A DNA stretch of 64,000 nucleotides from Thermogutta terrifontis. Lineage in GTDB: Bacteria; Planctomycetota; Planctomycetia; Pirellulales; Thermoguttaceae. Below are positions 54,152 through 64,000 of the stretch, in pieces (position 1 is the first letter of the stretch; the number at the start of each line of letters is the position of its first letter). The position numbers and the translations under genes were made by a program. Under the pieces are notes generated by a model. The model searched no databases and was not told the origin of the DNA. It saw nothing but the letters and a program-made list of their open reading frames with translations. The stretch spans positions 1,302,001-1,366,000 of the forward strand of contig NZ_CP018477.1 of assembly GCF_002277955.1 (NCBI RefSeq), read 5' to 3'.

Positions 54152-56230
54152 TCAAGTCTTGAATCCGCTGACCAGTTGTCGCAAGGCATCCGCCTGCGCG
54201 CCGAGTTGCTCACTGCTGGAGGCCATTTCCTCGCTTCCGGCGGCTGACTGCTCGGCTACCTGGGCAATGCCCTGCACGGCGGTTTGAACTTCTTTGGCCA
54301 CCATAATCTGCTCGTTCGTTTTCTGGGCAATCGCCGACACTTTCTCGGCGGTCACTTTAATGTTATTGAGGATTTCCTCGAGGGAGCTGCCCAGATTGTC
54401 GCTCATGCGGGCACCTTCTTCCACAAGGCGTGTCGATTCCCGAATGAGCTGGGCGATTTCCTGGGCCGCGTGGTTGGTCCGTTCGGCGAGTTTGCGAACC
54501 TCATCGGCCACCACGGCGAAGCCCATGCCGTGCTCACCGGCTCGAGCAGCTTCGATAGCCGCATTGAGCGCCAGAAGATTCGTTTGGCCGGCAAGTTCGG
54601 AAATCACCTGGATAATGTCGGCGATCCGCTTGGAGCTTTCGCGGATGGCCTGCATGGCCTCCACCGATTTGGCCACGGCTGCGCCGCCGTGCTCTGCGGA
54701 TTGGCTGCTCTGGCGGGCCAAATTGTCGGCTTCGGCGGCCAACTCGCGGATCGCCGTGACTGATCGCGTCAACTCTTCGATGGAAGCCGTCATTTCTTCC
54801 ACACTCGCAGACTGCGTCTGGGCACCCTGGGCGACCACCTGGGCGCTCTCGGCGACAATGCGGGCACCCTCTGTGAATTGATCCGCACTGACCACGACCT
54901 GGTGGATCATTTCCTGGAGACGTGCCACGAAGCGGTTGAACCACTGTGCCAGCTCTGCCACCTCGTCGTTCCCTTCTTCAGGCAAACGTTTGGTCAGATC
55001 GCCTTCGCCCTGAGCTATGTCTTTGAGGAGGCTAACGACCCGCTGCAGCCCCTGAACAGTCCGCCGGGTGCCAACGAAGGACACCCCCAAGCAAACCAGG
55101 GTCATTGTGGTGGCACCGGCCAGCGTCCACCAGAGCATGCTGTTGAGGGCCTGGTCGACCCGCCCCAGAGCGTCCTGGAAGTCGTCCTCGTAGGCCCCGG
55201 CACCGATCACCCAGTCCCAGGGTTCGAAGTAGGTGACGGCGGCAACTTTCCAGCGGGCTGTTTTGTCACCTGGGTTTTTCCAGGGATAGCGCTCAAAAGC
55301 GCATTCGCCCGGCTTGAGCTTGAGGGCCTTATCAATGATTGACTGGATGAAGTATCGGCCATCCGCGTCTTTAGCTTCCCAAATGCATTCTCCGTCACGT
55401 TTGCCGCCTTGTGAGATCACGTAGGTGCCGCGCTTTTCTCCCGTTCCCTGAAGCACATAAACGTAACCTGTTTTCCCTACCACGATGTTCATAATCCCCT
55501 GACGCAGCTCCGCGATGTCGTCACGCGGAACGCCCACGTAAAGGCAACCTATCACCTCTCGCTTGTCGTTAAAAATGGGAACATAGGTGGTGAGATACCA
55601 TTTGTTCACGACAAATGCCTTCCCTGTGTATGTTTCGCCGCGAAGTACGGTGGAAACGACGGGATTGGGTGATCCATCCGGGTTGACTGCGGGAATAAAC
55701 GTCCCCACGGCTCGGCGGTCCTGCTCCGTGCGAACCGTGGTCGTCACCCGCAACATATCTCCCTGCGAATTCATCCTCTGAAAGACGGTGCACGTCATGC
55801 CGGTAAGTTTGGTGATTTCATCCACAAACGGGGCCGGAGTGGAGAAATCGGTAACCTGCCCCAACCAGGTATTGCCGATATACATCCGGGGAAGCTGCAC
55901 CGCCTGGCTCTGTTTGGTGAACTGGTTCACGGCCTGCCAGGTGACCGTTTCCTCGGGATGAATTGAAAATCCGCCCTGGTTACGGGCAATCTCTGAAGCA
56001 GTCTTGATAGCCCGATCCAGGCTGGCCAGCAACGAATGGTGGTAAACCTCCAGCATGTTGCGGACGCCCAGCGCTACCTGACGGCAGGTATCCTGGCCGA
56101 GGAGATCCACTTCCTTGCGCACCTGGGCGCCCAGTCGACCTTTGTTGATGAAGACCAAGGAGACTGTTACCGAGGCGGTCAACACAACGCCGACCGCACA
56201 CAAGCCCATGATTTTGGTTTGCAGTTTCAC
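54152..56230 (-). CDS. Methyl-accepting chemotaxis protein with Cache sensor domain
   Basis: A 692-residue transmembrane chemoreceptor. TM1 ([20 protein letters not shown], near residue 7) and TM2 ([20 protein letters not shown], about 365) bracket a Cache-type periplasmic domain (sCache/Cache_3-Cache_2 type, with [20 protein letters not shown] and [14 protein letters not shown]). HAMP follows ([20 protein letters not shown]), then the signalling coiled coil with the hairpin tip [20 protein letters not shown]. The GTG at 56230 lies 8 bases from GGAGGA and puts TM1 at the N-terminus; the frame to 56413 adds an unrelated 61 residues. There is no C-terminal CheR/CheB tether pentapeptide. It likely signals to CheA with the CheB at 3.4 kb. 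Confidence 0.95.
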   Translation of the reverse strand: MKLQTKIMGLCAVGVVLTASVTVSLVFINKGRLGAQVRKEVDLLGQDTCRQVALGVRNMLEVYHHSLLASLDRAIKTASEIARNQGGFSIHPEETVTWQAVNQFTKQSQAVQLPRMYIGNTWLGQVTDFSTPAPFVDEITKLTGMTCTVFQRMNSQGDMLRVTTTVRTEQDRRAVGTFIPAVNPDGSPNPVVSTVLRGETYTGKAFVVNKWYLTTYVPIFNDKREVIGCLYVGVPRDDIAELRQGIMNIVVGKTGYVYVLQGTGEKRGTYVISQGGKRDGECIWEAKDADGRYFIQSIIDKALKLKPGECAFERYPWKNPGDKTARWKVAAVTYFEPWDWVIGAGAYEDDFQDALGRVDQALNSMLWWTLAGATTMTLVCLGVSFVGTRRTVQGLQRVVSLLKDIAQGEGDLTKRLPEEGNDEVAELAQWFNRFVARLQEMIHQVVVSADQFTEGARIVAESAQVVAQGAQTQSASVEEMTASIEELTRSVTAIRELAAEADNLARQSSQSAEHGGAAVAKSVEAMQAIRESSKRIADIIQVISELAGQTNLLALNAAIEAARAGEHGMGFAVVADEVRKLAERTNHAAQEIAQLIRESTRLVEEGARMSDNLGSSLEEILNNIKVTAEKVSAIAQKTNEQIMVAKEVQTAVQGIAQVAEQSAAGSEEMASSSEQLGAQADALRQLVSGFKT

Positions 56231-56805
56231 GGGTTCATTCCTCCAAAAAATGTGAAGACTCACCACCTGGAAAGCAGAGGACAGTACCAAAGATCCGAAA
56301 AAACGGCTCGACAGAATATGAGCCAAAGCCCACTTGAGAAGTAATTTGGAGCAAAAATACTCTAAAACATCGCGACGTGAAGTTGCTTGCCTGGCCCGCA
56401 AGCTCCTCATCAATACTTAGCTCACAGGTGGTGATTGGAGTCATAACTGCCCGTTTTTTCTGGGCAAAATGGCAAGACAAGGTGTAAGAGAGGGCTGTTT
56501 GGAGAGAATATAACGGTTTTGCTGGGGTTACAAATTAACTATTCTTCCTAGAGTAACGTTGAGCCCTGTTCGCCCTCAGAAATTCTTTTGGGACAAGCCG
56601 ATGACTTTTTGGGGTGTACACGTTCATTCCTGTGTCCCCACCAGCGTGCGACGATTGAAGGCGAGAAAAAGAACAGTGACGCTCCTTTGAGGTGAAGGGC
56701 GCAAAAGGGCCGCGTCCCCGGTAGCCAAAGGCCGAATGCGTTGAGTGCGCCACGGGGCAGGTTGGCCAGTGGGCTTGAGCCTGGCGAGGGAAATAATCAT
56801 CCGTC
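56231..56805. other. Divergent spacer between chemoreceptor and fliG
   Basis: 575 bases without a gene. Upstream of fliG, GCCGATGA (56597-56604) resembles a sigma-28 -10 element, but no TAAA lies at the right distance. Nothing else is recognised. Confidence 0.4.
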
Positions 56806-57801
56806 ATGGCCGGCGATATCCGAAAGGCAGCGATTCTTCTCATGAGCCTGCCCCGCGAGCAGGCCACACAGATTCTCACGCGCCTGGAACCCAAGCAGAT
56901 TGAGGCGGTGACCATCGAAATCGCACGCCTGGGGCTGGTGACGGCGGAAGAGCAGGAACAGGCTCTCCGAGAATTCACGCAGGCTAGCCCGGCCGAATTG
57001 ACTGGGGGAAAAGGCGGCCTGGAGGTGGCCAAGGAATTGATCGAGCAGGCCCTCGGAAAAGCCGCTAGCGCCACGCTGGAGGCTGTCAAACAGTCTATCG
57101 AGGCCCTGCCGTTTGCCTTCCTTCAAAAGGTCGATAGCCAGAACCTCCTCACGTTTTTGATTGATGAGCATCCGCAAACCATCGCCCTGATTCTGTCACA
57201 TCTGTCCCCCAATCAGGCGGCGGAGATCATCCGGGGATTGCCACCAGAACGTCAGGTGGCCGTCATCAAACGGATCGCCACGATGGGGCAGACCAGCCCG
57301 GACATCATCCATGAGGTGGAAAAGGGCCTCGAGTCCCGCATGGCGAGCGTGATGAGCCAGCGGTTTGAAAACGCCGGGGGCGTTCCCACGGTGGCGGAGA
57401 TCCTCAACGTGATCGACCGCGCCACGGAACGGCACATCCTCGATGCTCTCGCGCAGGAAGATCCGGAATTGGTGGACGAAATCCGCCGCCTCATGTTCGT
57501 GTTCGAAGACATCACCAAACTGAGCGACCGCGATATTCAAACGATTCTCAAGCACGTCGAAAACTCGCAGTGGGCCATGGCCCTCAAAGGAGCCAGCGAC
57601 GAACTCAAGCAAAAGATTCTCAAGAACATGTCCAGTCGGGCGGCGGCTCTTCTGCAGGAGGAGATGGAGTATCTCGGGCCGGTCCGGGCTTCCAATGTGG
57701 AGCAGGTTCAGCAGCAAATTGTGGATATCATTCGCCGCCTGGAAGATGCCGGAGAAATCACCGTCAGCACGAACCAGGAAGAAGAGCGGCTAATTGTCTG
57801 A
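56806..57801 (+). CDS. fliG: Flagellar motor switch protein FliG
   Basis: FliG, the rotor protein that transmits torque from the stator and switches rotation with FliM/FliN. The 331-residue length is standard. It has the N-terminal MS-ring-binding domain (IRKAAILLMSLPREQATQIL), the middle armadillo domain with the EHPQ motif (FLIDEHPQTIALILSHLSPN) and the C-terminal torque helix (EIRRLMFVFEDITKLSDRDI, with the conserved charged residues). It stands alone, without other flagellar genes in the window, which is common in planctomycetes with scattered motility genes. The start codon follows a run with no obvious ribosome-binding site. Confidence 0.96.
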   Translation: MAGDIRKAAILLMSLPREQATQILTRLEPKQIEAVTIEIARLGLVTAEEQEQALREFTQASPAELTGGKGGLEVAKELIEQALGKAASATLEAVKQSIEALPFAFLQKVDSQNLLTFLIDEHPQTIALILSHLSPNQAAEIIRGLPPERQVAVIKRIATMGQTSPDIIHEVEKGLESRMASVMSQRFENAGGVPTVAEILNVIDRATERHILDALAQEDPELVDEIRRLMFVFEDITKLSDRDIQTILKHVENSQWAMALKGASDELKQKILKNMSSRAAALLQEEMEYLGPVRASNVEQVQQQIVDIIRRLEDAGEITVSTNQEEERLIV

Positions 57802-57963
57802 TCGGCCCGCTGGCTTGGGGTGGTCCGCCCCTTCTCCGACGACCGTCCCTCGTCCTTCATGCGCCGCGTGGAAACCCTTTATGATGGTAGTAAAGGGTTT
57901 CCCGATTGCGACGACTTGGCCTGGAATCCTTGATCGTTCTGTTCGGACCTGCATCCGGCTTTT

Positions 57964-60597
57964 ATGGAAGAACGAGTCACTCCCATGATGCGGCAGTACC
58001 TGGAGGCGAAACGGGCGTGCCCCGACGCGCTCCTTCTGTTCCGCATGGGAGACTTCTACGAACTGTTCTTCGATGACGCGAAAATCGCCGCCCAGACGCT
58101 CAATCTCACCCTGACGAGTCGGGATAAGGGGGAGGACGCCATCCCCATGGCGGGGTTTCCCCATCACCAGCTTGAGTCGTATCTGGCGAAACTTCTTGCG
58201 GCGGGTTTTCGCGTGGCCGTTTGTGACCAGGTGGAGGACCCCAAGCTGGCCAAGGGCCTGGTGCGGCGGGAAATCACCCGCATCGTCACGGCGGGAACGA
58301 TCACCGATGAGGCGCTGCTTGATCCGCGCGAGCCGAATTTCCTCGCTGCCTTGGCCCTGGGCGATCCCTTGGGTCTGGCCTGGGTGGACCTGTCCACCGG
58401 TCGGTTTTATGCCGGTGTTTTTCCCCGCGGAAGTCTGCTCGACGAATTGGTGAGGATCCAGCCGTCGGAAGTCCTCTGGCCCGATGAGTCGTCCGAAACC
58501 CCACCGGAGCTGGACGGCGTGATGGTCACGCGGCGGCCGGCATGGGTGTTCTCGCCGGTTCATGTGGAACCCCTCTTGACGCGGCAATTTGGAGCCCGGG
58601 CGATTGAGGGGTTTGGCTTTTCCTGGGACGATTCTCAAGACGTACCGGCCCTGTGTGCGGCGGGGGCGATTCTCGATTATCTCGAGGAAACCCAGAAGAC
58701 ACGCCTGCCCCATATCGAGCGGTTGCTCCGCTATCAGGCCGGGAGATTCCTGGAGATCGACGAGGCCACCCGGCGAAGCCTGGAACTCGTGCGAACGATG
58801 CGCGAAGGCCAGCGCGAGGGAACCCTCCTGTGGGTCCTGGATCGGACTGTGACCGGCATGGGGGCGCGCCTGCTGGCCGAATGGCTGGCCGCCCCGTTGA
58901 CCGATATCGGCGCCATTCGACAGCGTCAGGACGCTGTCGCCGAGTTACTCGAACGGCCCGATTTGTGCCAGCGGATTCGGGAGCATCTCCGGCGGGTGTT
59001 CGATCTGGAGCGGTTGATCACACGGATCACCACAGGTCGCTGCACACCTCGCGATCTGCTGAGCGTCGCGAAGAGCTTGCGTCAGATCCCGCCGCTTCAG
59101 GAGCTCCTGGCGACCTGTGAGAGTGATCGGCTCCGCGCGATCGGAGATGCCGTCGATGCCTGCCCGGAGTTGGAAAGCCGTCTCTCCGCAGCGCTTGTGG
59201 ACCCGTGCCCTCTCGCCGCTACGGAGGGAGGCTTCATCCGGGACGGCTATCACGCCGAACTGGACGAACTCCGACAGTTGGCCCGTGGCGGCAAGGAGTG
59301 GATTGCCCGATATCAGGCTCAGGAAATTCAGCGAACGGGAATTCCTTCTCTGAAGGTAGGCTACAACAAGGTTTTCGGCTATTACATCGAGGTCACAAAC
59401 ACACACCGGGATAAGATTCCTCCCGAGTATTTCCGCAAACAGACGCTCAAAAACGCCGAGCGATTCATCACACCCGAATTGAAGGAGTACGAGGAAAAGG
59501 TCCTTTCGGCGGACGAGCGGGCCAAGGAGCTGGAATACCAGCTTTTTGTGGAACTTCGCGAGAGCGTGCTCGCCCATCGGGGAGTCCTCCAGGCCACGGC
59601 GGGAGCGCTGGCCGAACTTGACGTTTTGTCCGGCTGGGCTGAGTTGGCGAGAGAACGGAGCTACTGCCGTCCCCGACTGGTAGAAGAGCCTGTTCTGGAG
59701 ATACTGGAGGGCCGCCATCCGGTTCTTGACCTCACGCAACCAGAAGGGACCTTTGTGCCCAACGATCTTCATTGTGGAGAAGGGGCGGCGCCCGTCATTC
59801 TCATCACAGGACCCAACATGGCGGGCAAGAGTACCTACATCCGGCAGGCTGCGCTGCTTGTCATTATGGCACAAATGGGGTCATTTATTCCGGCGAAAGA
59901 GGCCACCATCGGTGTAGCAGATCGGGTATTTGCCCGGGTCGGTGCGAGCGACGATCTTTCCCGTGGCCGCAGCACGTTCATGGTGGAGATGATCGAAACC
60001 GCCCGGATTCTCAACTCCGCCACGAAACGGAGCCTGGTCATTCTCGATGAAATCGGCCGGGGCACAAGCACGTATGACGGCATTTCGCTGGCCTGGGCGG
60101 TTGTGGAGTATCTGCACAACCGGATCGGTTGCCGGACTCTTTTTGCCACCCATTATCACGAGCTGACGGAACTGGCCGAACTCCTGCCGGGAGTCAAGAA
60201 CTACAACGTGGCCGTCCGAGAATGGCAGGACCAGGTCGTCTTTTTGCACAAAATTGTTCCCGGCGCGGCAGACAAAAGTTACGGCATCCATGTGGCCCAG
60301 CTTGCGGGGGTGCCCCGTCCCGTCATCGAAAGGGCCAAGGAGATCCTGATGGGGCTGGAGTCGGCCCATTTGGAAAGCAGTAAGACACTGGCGGGACCAT
60401 CCCGGGAGCTGACGACAGGTGACGGCCGGGCAATTCAACTTACTTTCTTCGAACCGCTGGAACATCCTCTTGTGGAAGAACTTCGGGAGCTCGACCTCAA
60501 CCGCCTGACGCCGCTCGAGGCATTCGAAAAGATACGTAAGTGGCAGGAGCAATTTCGCGGTCGAACTCGGCGGGCAGGTCGCAAAGCGGCCCAATAG
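57964..60597 (+). CDS. mutS: DNA mismatch repair protein MutS
   Basis: An 877-residue MutS that recognises mismatches and small loops in DNA. The N-terminal mismatch-binding domain has the Phe-x-Glu motif (FRMGDFYELFFDDAKIA, about 27-43). The connector, lever and clamp domains follow (YNKVFGYYIEVTNTHRDKIP in the clamp region). The ATPase has Walker A GPNMAGKSTYIRQ (about 618), Walker B LVILDEIGRGTSTYDG and the conserved FATHYHELTEL. The C-terminus ends in a basic tail (RGRTRRAGRKAAQ). It follows fliG by 162 bases on the same strand and is followed by a probable terminator. Confidence 0.98.
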   Translation: MEERVTPMMRQYLEAKRACPDALLLFRMGDFYELFFDDAKIAAQTLNLTLTSRDKGEDAIPMAGFPHHQLESYLAKLLAAGFRVAVCDQVEDPKLAKGLVRREITRIVTAGTITDEALLDPREPNFLAALALGDPLGLAWVDLSTGRFYAGVFPRGSLLDELVRIQPSEVLWPDESSETPPELDGVMVTRRPAWVFSPVHVEPLLTRQFGARAIEGFGFSWDDSQDVPALCAAGAILDYLEETQKTRLPHIERLLRYQAGRFLEIDEATRRSLELVRTMREGQREGTLLWVLDRTVTGMGARLLAEWLAAPLTDIGAIRQRQDAVAELLERPDLCQRIREHLRRVFDLERLITRITTGRCTPRDLLSVAKSLRQIPPLQELLATCESDRLRAIGDAVDACPELESRLSAALVDPCPLAATEGGFIRDGYHAELDELRQLARGGKEWIARYQAQEIQRTGIPSLKVGYNKVFGYYIEVTNTHRDKIPPEYFRKQTLKNAERFITPELKEYEEKVLSADERAKELEYQLFVELRESVLAHRGVLQATAGALAELDVLSGWAELARERSYCRPRLVEEPVLEILEGRHPVLDLTQPEGTFVPNDLHCGEGAAPVILITGPNMAGKSTYIRQAALLVIMAQMGSFIPAKEATIGVADRVFARVGASDDLSRGRSTFMVEMIETARILNSATKRSLVILDEIGRGTSTYDGISLAWAVVEYLHNRIGCRTLFATHYHELTELAELLPGVKNYNVAVREWQDQVVFLHKIVPGAADKSYGIHVAQLAGVPRPVIERAKEILMGLESAHLESSKTLAGPSRELTTGDGRAIQLTFFEPLEHPLVEELRELDLNRLTPLEAFEKIRKWQEQFRGRTRRAGRKAAQ

Positions 60598-60599
60598 CC

Positions 60600-60641
60600 G
60601 AACTCAAGCTGCTGTTTTTGAGTTCTCTTCTTAATTTGTCT
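60600..60641 (+). terminator. Probable intrinsic terminator after mutS
   Basis: GAACTCAA (60600-60607) and TTGAGTTC (60618-60625) form a perfect 8-bp stem with a 10-base loop, followed by the T-rich run TCTTCTTAATTTG. It lies directly behind the mutS stop codon (60595-60597). Confidence 0.6.
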
Positions 60642-60833
60642 AATCTGTTCATTCTTTCCCGGCTTTCTCTGTTCTCGTCTTTCGTCGTCAAATCTTGTCT
60701 AACCGATAAAGTCTTTGTGAATGACTGGGAAAGTTTTGCCGATTATGAGGATGACACGGGCTTGGACGGTGGTGTCGATGGTCTCCTTGTTGACACGAGG
60801 TTGTTAGGCGTTCAAGACAGTCGAGGGCATTCC

Positions 60834-63800
60834 ATGATTGCACGGCTCAACGGCCCAGTCGCTGCGTGGCTTGGCAAAGCGGGATTGGTCATCGTCCTGG
60901 CCGCGGGTCTCTGTCTGGTTGCTTCACGGGGTTTTGCCCAAAACGCTCCCTTCAGAGAATTTCAGCTCCGACATGCACCGCCGGAGCAAATCGAGCCGGT
61001 CATCCGCCAGCTTCTTTCGCCTTCCGCGCGGGTGACCGTTGATGCTCAGAATCAGCGGATATTGATCTCCGGTACGGAGCAAGACCTGCAAGTGGTGAGC
61101 AGCGTCATCAGGGCTTTGGACCAGCCGTCACCTGAGAGCTCGACCCAGCAGGTTCCTCGAAATCCTCCCATCGTGGTCAAGAATTACCCTCTCCCGCGGG
61201 CAAGTATTGAAACCATCGCTTCCCAGCTCCGCGCCCAATATGCAGGCAGGCAGGATGTCCGCATTAGGGTGGACAACCGCACGTCCCAGCTTCTCGTGGT
61301 GGCTCCGGAAGACGCTCAAATGGCTATTGCAGGGATGGTCATGAACCAACAACCGGGTCAGGCGAGTCTCTCCGGGAGGGGAGGCCCGGTGCGAGTTCTC
61401 CCCGTCGGCGCCGAGACGCCATCAGATGGACTGCTGCCACCGCTTCCCGGCCCAATCGGATCGGCTACACCGGCAAACGCGGGGAGTGCGGCAGGCCCGG
61501 CCACCGGTCAAACCAGCCCGCACTCAGCACCAGTTTCCAGCGGCCTGCAGATCACCGAGGACGCCCCTTTGTGGAACGCACAGGTGGCGCAGGTCGAAGC
61601 GTTTCTTAAGGAAACCCTTGGACCGGCCCTGGAGCCAGTGCTAGCGCCCGGGTCGACTCAGCCGTCTGGCTATCAAATCACGCTGCGGACCGGGGAAAAG
61701 CTCAGTCTGAGTTTCCACCGACAGACCAATCGCATCCAGGTGCGGGGACCTGCCTGGGCGATGCCTGCTGCCCGCCAGCTCATCCACGCGCTGGATGGAC
61801 CTCCCAACACGGAAACAAGAACGGTGCGGCTTGTTCCGCTCAGTGCCACCAAGGCAGAAAGTGTGCACCAATTGACCCGGGCGGTTCGCGTGGCCAATAC
61901 CACGGCCAGCGAAGCCGAAGCGGAGAATATCGGCACGAATCTGATTGCTCAAGTCGAGCAGCCCGAGAACCAGGAACAATCACAGCCGCCACAACCCAGT
62001 CAGACGCAGCCCTCCCAGCCGCCGCCCGCCGAAGGACAGCCGCAACCACCGGCCCCCGGTGCGGAGCAGGCCCCGGGTGCGGAGACGCCCGCCGGAGGAG
62101 GCGGTCTTGTTGGACCGGTCCAGATTGAATACCTCGAGGGACTGGACGTGCTGGTGATCCGGGGTAATCGGCGGGACGTGGAACGGGTGATGCAGATCAT
62201 CCGGCAAATCGAAGAACTCAGTGTGGAGACCGAACCGGAAATCCGCGTGGTGCTCCTCCGCCACGTGGACTGCGAGGCCCTGTTGACGATCCTCAACCAG
62301 GTTTATCAGGCCGTGTATGCCGCTCGACGCGGCCCCATCACCATGATCGCCCTGGTCAAACCCAACGCCATTCTTCTGGTGGGGCGTCAGGAAGCCATTC
62401 GCACCGTCCTGGAGCTCATCGGGAAGCTGGATCGGCCTGTTTCACCCGAAACCGAATTCAAAGTGTTCCCGCTCAAGCACGCCTCGGCTACCACGGTGGA
62501 GCAACGGCTGACGACCTTTTATCAGAACCGAGGAGGTTTGGGAACAAGGATTCTCATCACGTCGGACTTCCGGTCCAACACGGTGATCGTCAAGGCATCT
62601 CCTCGGGATATGCTCGAAATCGAGCAAATGATCGCCAAGCTGGACGTGCCCACCACCGAGGCGGTCAATGAAATCCGCGTGTTCACGCTGAAAAACTCGC
62701 TGGCCAGTGAACTGGCCACGGTTCTGCAACAGGCCATATCAGCCACAGGCGCGGCAGGAGCGCTTCGACAGACGGCGACCGGTCAGGTGACCACAGCACA
62801 GGCGGCAGGGCAGCAGCAGCAGCAGGAAATCCGCTCCACCCGGCTGCGGTTCCTCACCGTCGATACCGAAGGCAAACAGTTGCTCGAATCGGGGATCGTG
62901 ACGGATGTGCGGATTACCGCTGACGTGCGTGCCAATGCTCTGGTAGTGTCTGCTCCTTCCGACAGCATGCCCCTCATTGCCGCTCTTATCGCGGAACTCG
63001 ATCGGCTCCCGTCGGCGGAAGCCCAGGTTAAAGTGTTCACGATCGTCAACGGAGATGCCCAGGCCCTGGCCGATATGTTGCAGACCCTGTTTGGGCAAAC
63101 GCTCACAGTGACTGCGGGAGCCGCCGGCGCAGCCGCTCAGCCGGCTTACCGAACAGGGGCACAAGAGGGCGAAAGCTCCCTGATTCCCTTGCGATTTGCC
63201 GTGGACGTGCGGACCAATAGCATCATCGCCAGCGGATCAGCGGGTGATCTGGCCGTCGTGGAAGCCATTCTCCTCAGGCTTGACGAATCGGAAATTATCA
63301 AGCGAAAGACGGAGGTATTCCGCCTGAAAAATGCCCCGGCCAACGATGTGGCCAGCGCCATCAACACCTATCTGACGAATGAGCGGCAGGTCCGCCAGTT
63401 AAACGTCAATGCCTTCAGCACGTTTGAGTTCCTGAGCAAAGAAGTCGTCATCGTTCCGGAGCCGGTGAGCAACAGCCTCATCGTCAGCGCCACGCCGGAA
63501 TACTACGACCAAATCGTGGAAATCATCACGCGGCTTGATGAGCGGCCGCCCATGGTCCTCATCCAGGTGCTCATTGCCGAAGTGCAACTGAGCAACACGG
63601 ACGAGTTCGGCATTGAGCTGGGTATTCAGGACCCGATCCTCTTCAACCGCAGCGTTGCCGGGGTGCCGGGATTCCTCTTCAACAGCACAGGTCCGCTGGG
63701 TAACAACACCTCCGCGCCATCGCCGGATGTGGTCGGTGCCCAGGCGATCTCCAACTTCGGGGTCGGCCGTGGGAATTCCACGCTCGGTTTCGGCGGTATG

Positions 63801-64000
63801 GTGCTTTCTGCATCCAGCGAAGCGGTGAGCGTATTGATCCGCGCACTCCGTCAGCAACGCCGGTTGGACGTTCTCAGCCGGCCGCAGGTCATGGCCCTGG
63901 ACAATCAGCCGGCCTTCGTCCAGGTTGGTCAGCAGGTTCCCACGATTACCGGAACTTCTGTGACGCAGAACGTGCAGGTGAACAGCGTGAGTTTCACCAA
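60834..64000 (+). CDS. Large type II/III secretion-type secretin (GspD-like), 3' end cut by window
   Basis: An open frame from the ATG at 60834 runs past the window end (at least 1,055 residues). A signal peptide (LVIVLAAGLCLVASRGFAQ, cleavage near 35) starts the protein. A series of N1-type secretin subdomains follows, each with the pattern VxxxxNxLLVxAxxxD; I count five or more (for example FTLKNSLASELATVLQQAI and KVFTIVNGDAQALADMLQTL). A long Gln/Pro-rich linker (about 380-420) and a poly-Gln run near residue 662 interrupt them. The secretin core begins with PPMVLIQVLIAEVQLSNTDE, and LDVLSRPQVMALDNQPAFVQ precedes the cut. Such outer-membrane channels serve type II secretion or type IV pili. 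The GspE-type ATPase of this window (29.6 kb) could be a partner. Confidence 0.92.
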   Translation, partial: MIARLNGPVAAWLGKAGLVIVLAAGLCLVASRGFAQNAPFREFQLRHAPPEQIEPVIRQLLSPSARVTVDAQNQRILISGTEQDLQVVSSVIRALDQPSPESSTQQVPRNPPIVVKNYPLPRASIETIASQLRAQYAGRQDVRIRVDNRTSQLLVVAPEDAQMAIAGMVMNQQPGQASLSGRGGPVRVLPVGAETPSDGLLPPLPGPIGSATPANAGSAAGPATGQTSPHSAPVSSGLQITEDAPLWNAQVAQVEAFLKETLGPALEPVLAPGSTQPSGYQITLRTGEKLSLSFHRQTNRIQVRGPAWAMPAARQLIHALDGPPNTETRTVRLVPLSATKAESVHQLTRAVRVANTTASEAEAENIGTNLIAQVEQPENQEQSQPPQPSQTQPSQPPPAEGQPQPPAPGAEQAPGAETPAGGGGLVGPVQIEYLEGLDVLVIRGNRRDVERVMQIIRQIEELSVETEPEIRVVLLRHVDCEALLTILNQVYQAVYAARRGPITMIALVKPNAILLVGRQEAIRTVLELIGKLDRPVSPETEFKVFPLKHASATTVEQRLTTFYQNRGGLGTRILITSDFRSNTVIVKASPRDMLEIEQMIAKLDVPTTEAVNEIRVFTLKNSLASELATVLQQAISATGAAGALRQTATGQVTTAQAAGQQQQQEIRSTRLRFLTVDTEGKQLLESGIVTDVRITADVRANALVVSAPSDSMPLIAALIAELDRLPSAEAQVKVFTIVNGDAQALADMLQTLFGQTLTVTAGAAGAAAQPAYRTGAQEGESSLIPLRFAVDVRTNSIIASGSAGDLAVVEAILLRLDESEIIKRKTEVFRLKNAPANDVASAINTYLTNERQVRQLNVNAFSTFEFLSKEVVIVPEPVSNSLIVSATPEYYDQIVEIITRLDERPPMVLIQVLIAEVQLSNTDEFGIELGIQDPILFNRSVAGVPGFLFNSTGPLGNNTSAPSPDVVGAQAISNFGVGRGNSTLGFGGMVLSASSEAVSVLIRALRQQRRLDVLSRPQVMALDNQPAFVQVGQQVPTITGTSVTQNVQVNSVSFT

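Noticed and set aside
56578-56604. Sigma-28 flagellar promoter for fliG
   Set aside because: GCCGATGA resembles the -10, but the expected TAAA -35 at 15 bases upstream is AGAA.
1-64000. tRNA and rRNA genes
   Set aside because: I found no cloverleaf-like segment with a T-loop GTTCRA pattern in the intergenic regions and no rRNA-like sequence; a covariance search could still reveal a small RNA.

Overview
The window reads as chromosomal DNA of a planctomycete (PVM superphylum), probably from the Pirellulales/Thermoguttaceae side; the family placement is inference. The grounds are: a bacterial microcompartment (BMC) locus of the Planctomycetes-Verrucomicrobia type; a DUF1559 pilin-like gene followed by a small lipoprotein; two ThuA-domain genes each followed by a TIM-barrel sugar isomerase; several Gfo/Idh oxidoreductases with Tat-type leaders; and many genes with weak or no Shine-Dalgarno sequence. 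Gene order is mostly short runs on alternating strands.

Layout. 1-4.5 kb: the end of a sigma-54 activator, a HemX-like membrane protein, hemA and cheB. 4.8-10.5 kb (minus): a probable surface polysaccharide or secretion run made of a low-complexity membrane protein, a CpsD-like P-loop protein with a broken Walker A motif, an ExeA-like AAA ATPase and a membrane glycosyltransferase. 10.9-19.2 kb (plus): an 11-gene BMC operon (DeoR regulator, PduL, two BMC-H, acetate kinase homologue, three BMC-P, acylating aldehyde dehydrogenase, an RpiB-like cargo candidate, class II aldolase), closed by a clear intrinsic terminator. The aldolase should cleave fuculose- or rhamnulose-1-phosphate to DHAP and lactaldehyde. 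The dehydrogenase then makes an acyl-CoA, PduL converts it to an acyl-phosphate, and the kinase yields ATP. 19.5-23 kb: ThuA, sugar isomerase and Gfo/Idh. 23.5-32.5 kb: yifB, an MFS exporter, an RpiB homologue, an acidic membrane protein, a GspE-type ATPase and an Nramp-like transporter.

32.5-38 kb is the accessory part. It holds arrays of a composite palindromic repeat, an FAD oxidoreductase, the lipoprotein and DUF1559 pair, and a 0.7 kb internally deleted IS630 element inserted next to a repeat unit. 38-44 kb: lipoproteins, a hemerythrin-like protein, a ketosynthase homologue lacking all its catalytic residues, and an HtrA-like protease. 44.4-47.4 kb (minus): Skp/OmpH, LpxC and a Gfo/Idh protein, an outer-membrane/lipid A group. 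47.7-64 kb: leuS, a sugar-nucleotide epimerase, a second ThuA plus isomerase pair, a Cache-type chemoreceptor, fliG, mutS, and a very large secretin that runs off the window end. CheB, the chemoreceptor and FliG indicate a motile, chemotactic cell; LpxC and Skp indicate an LPS-bearing outer membrane.

The observations most worth following are the composite repeat family (hairpins A, B and palindrome C, with complementary A and B loops), the RpiB-like BMC cargo candidate, the catalytically dead ketosynthase, the altered catalytic residues in the BMC acetate kinase, and the bounded IS630 deletion derivative.
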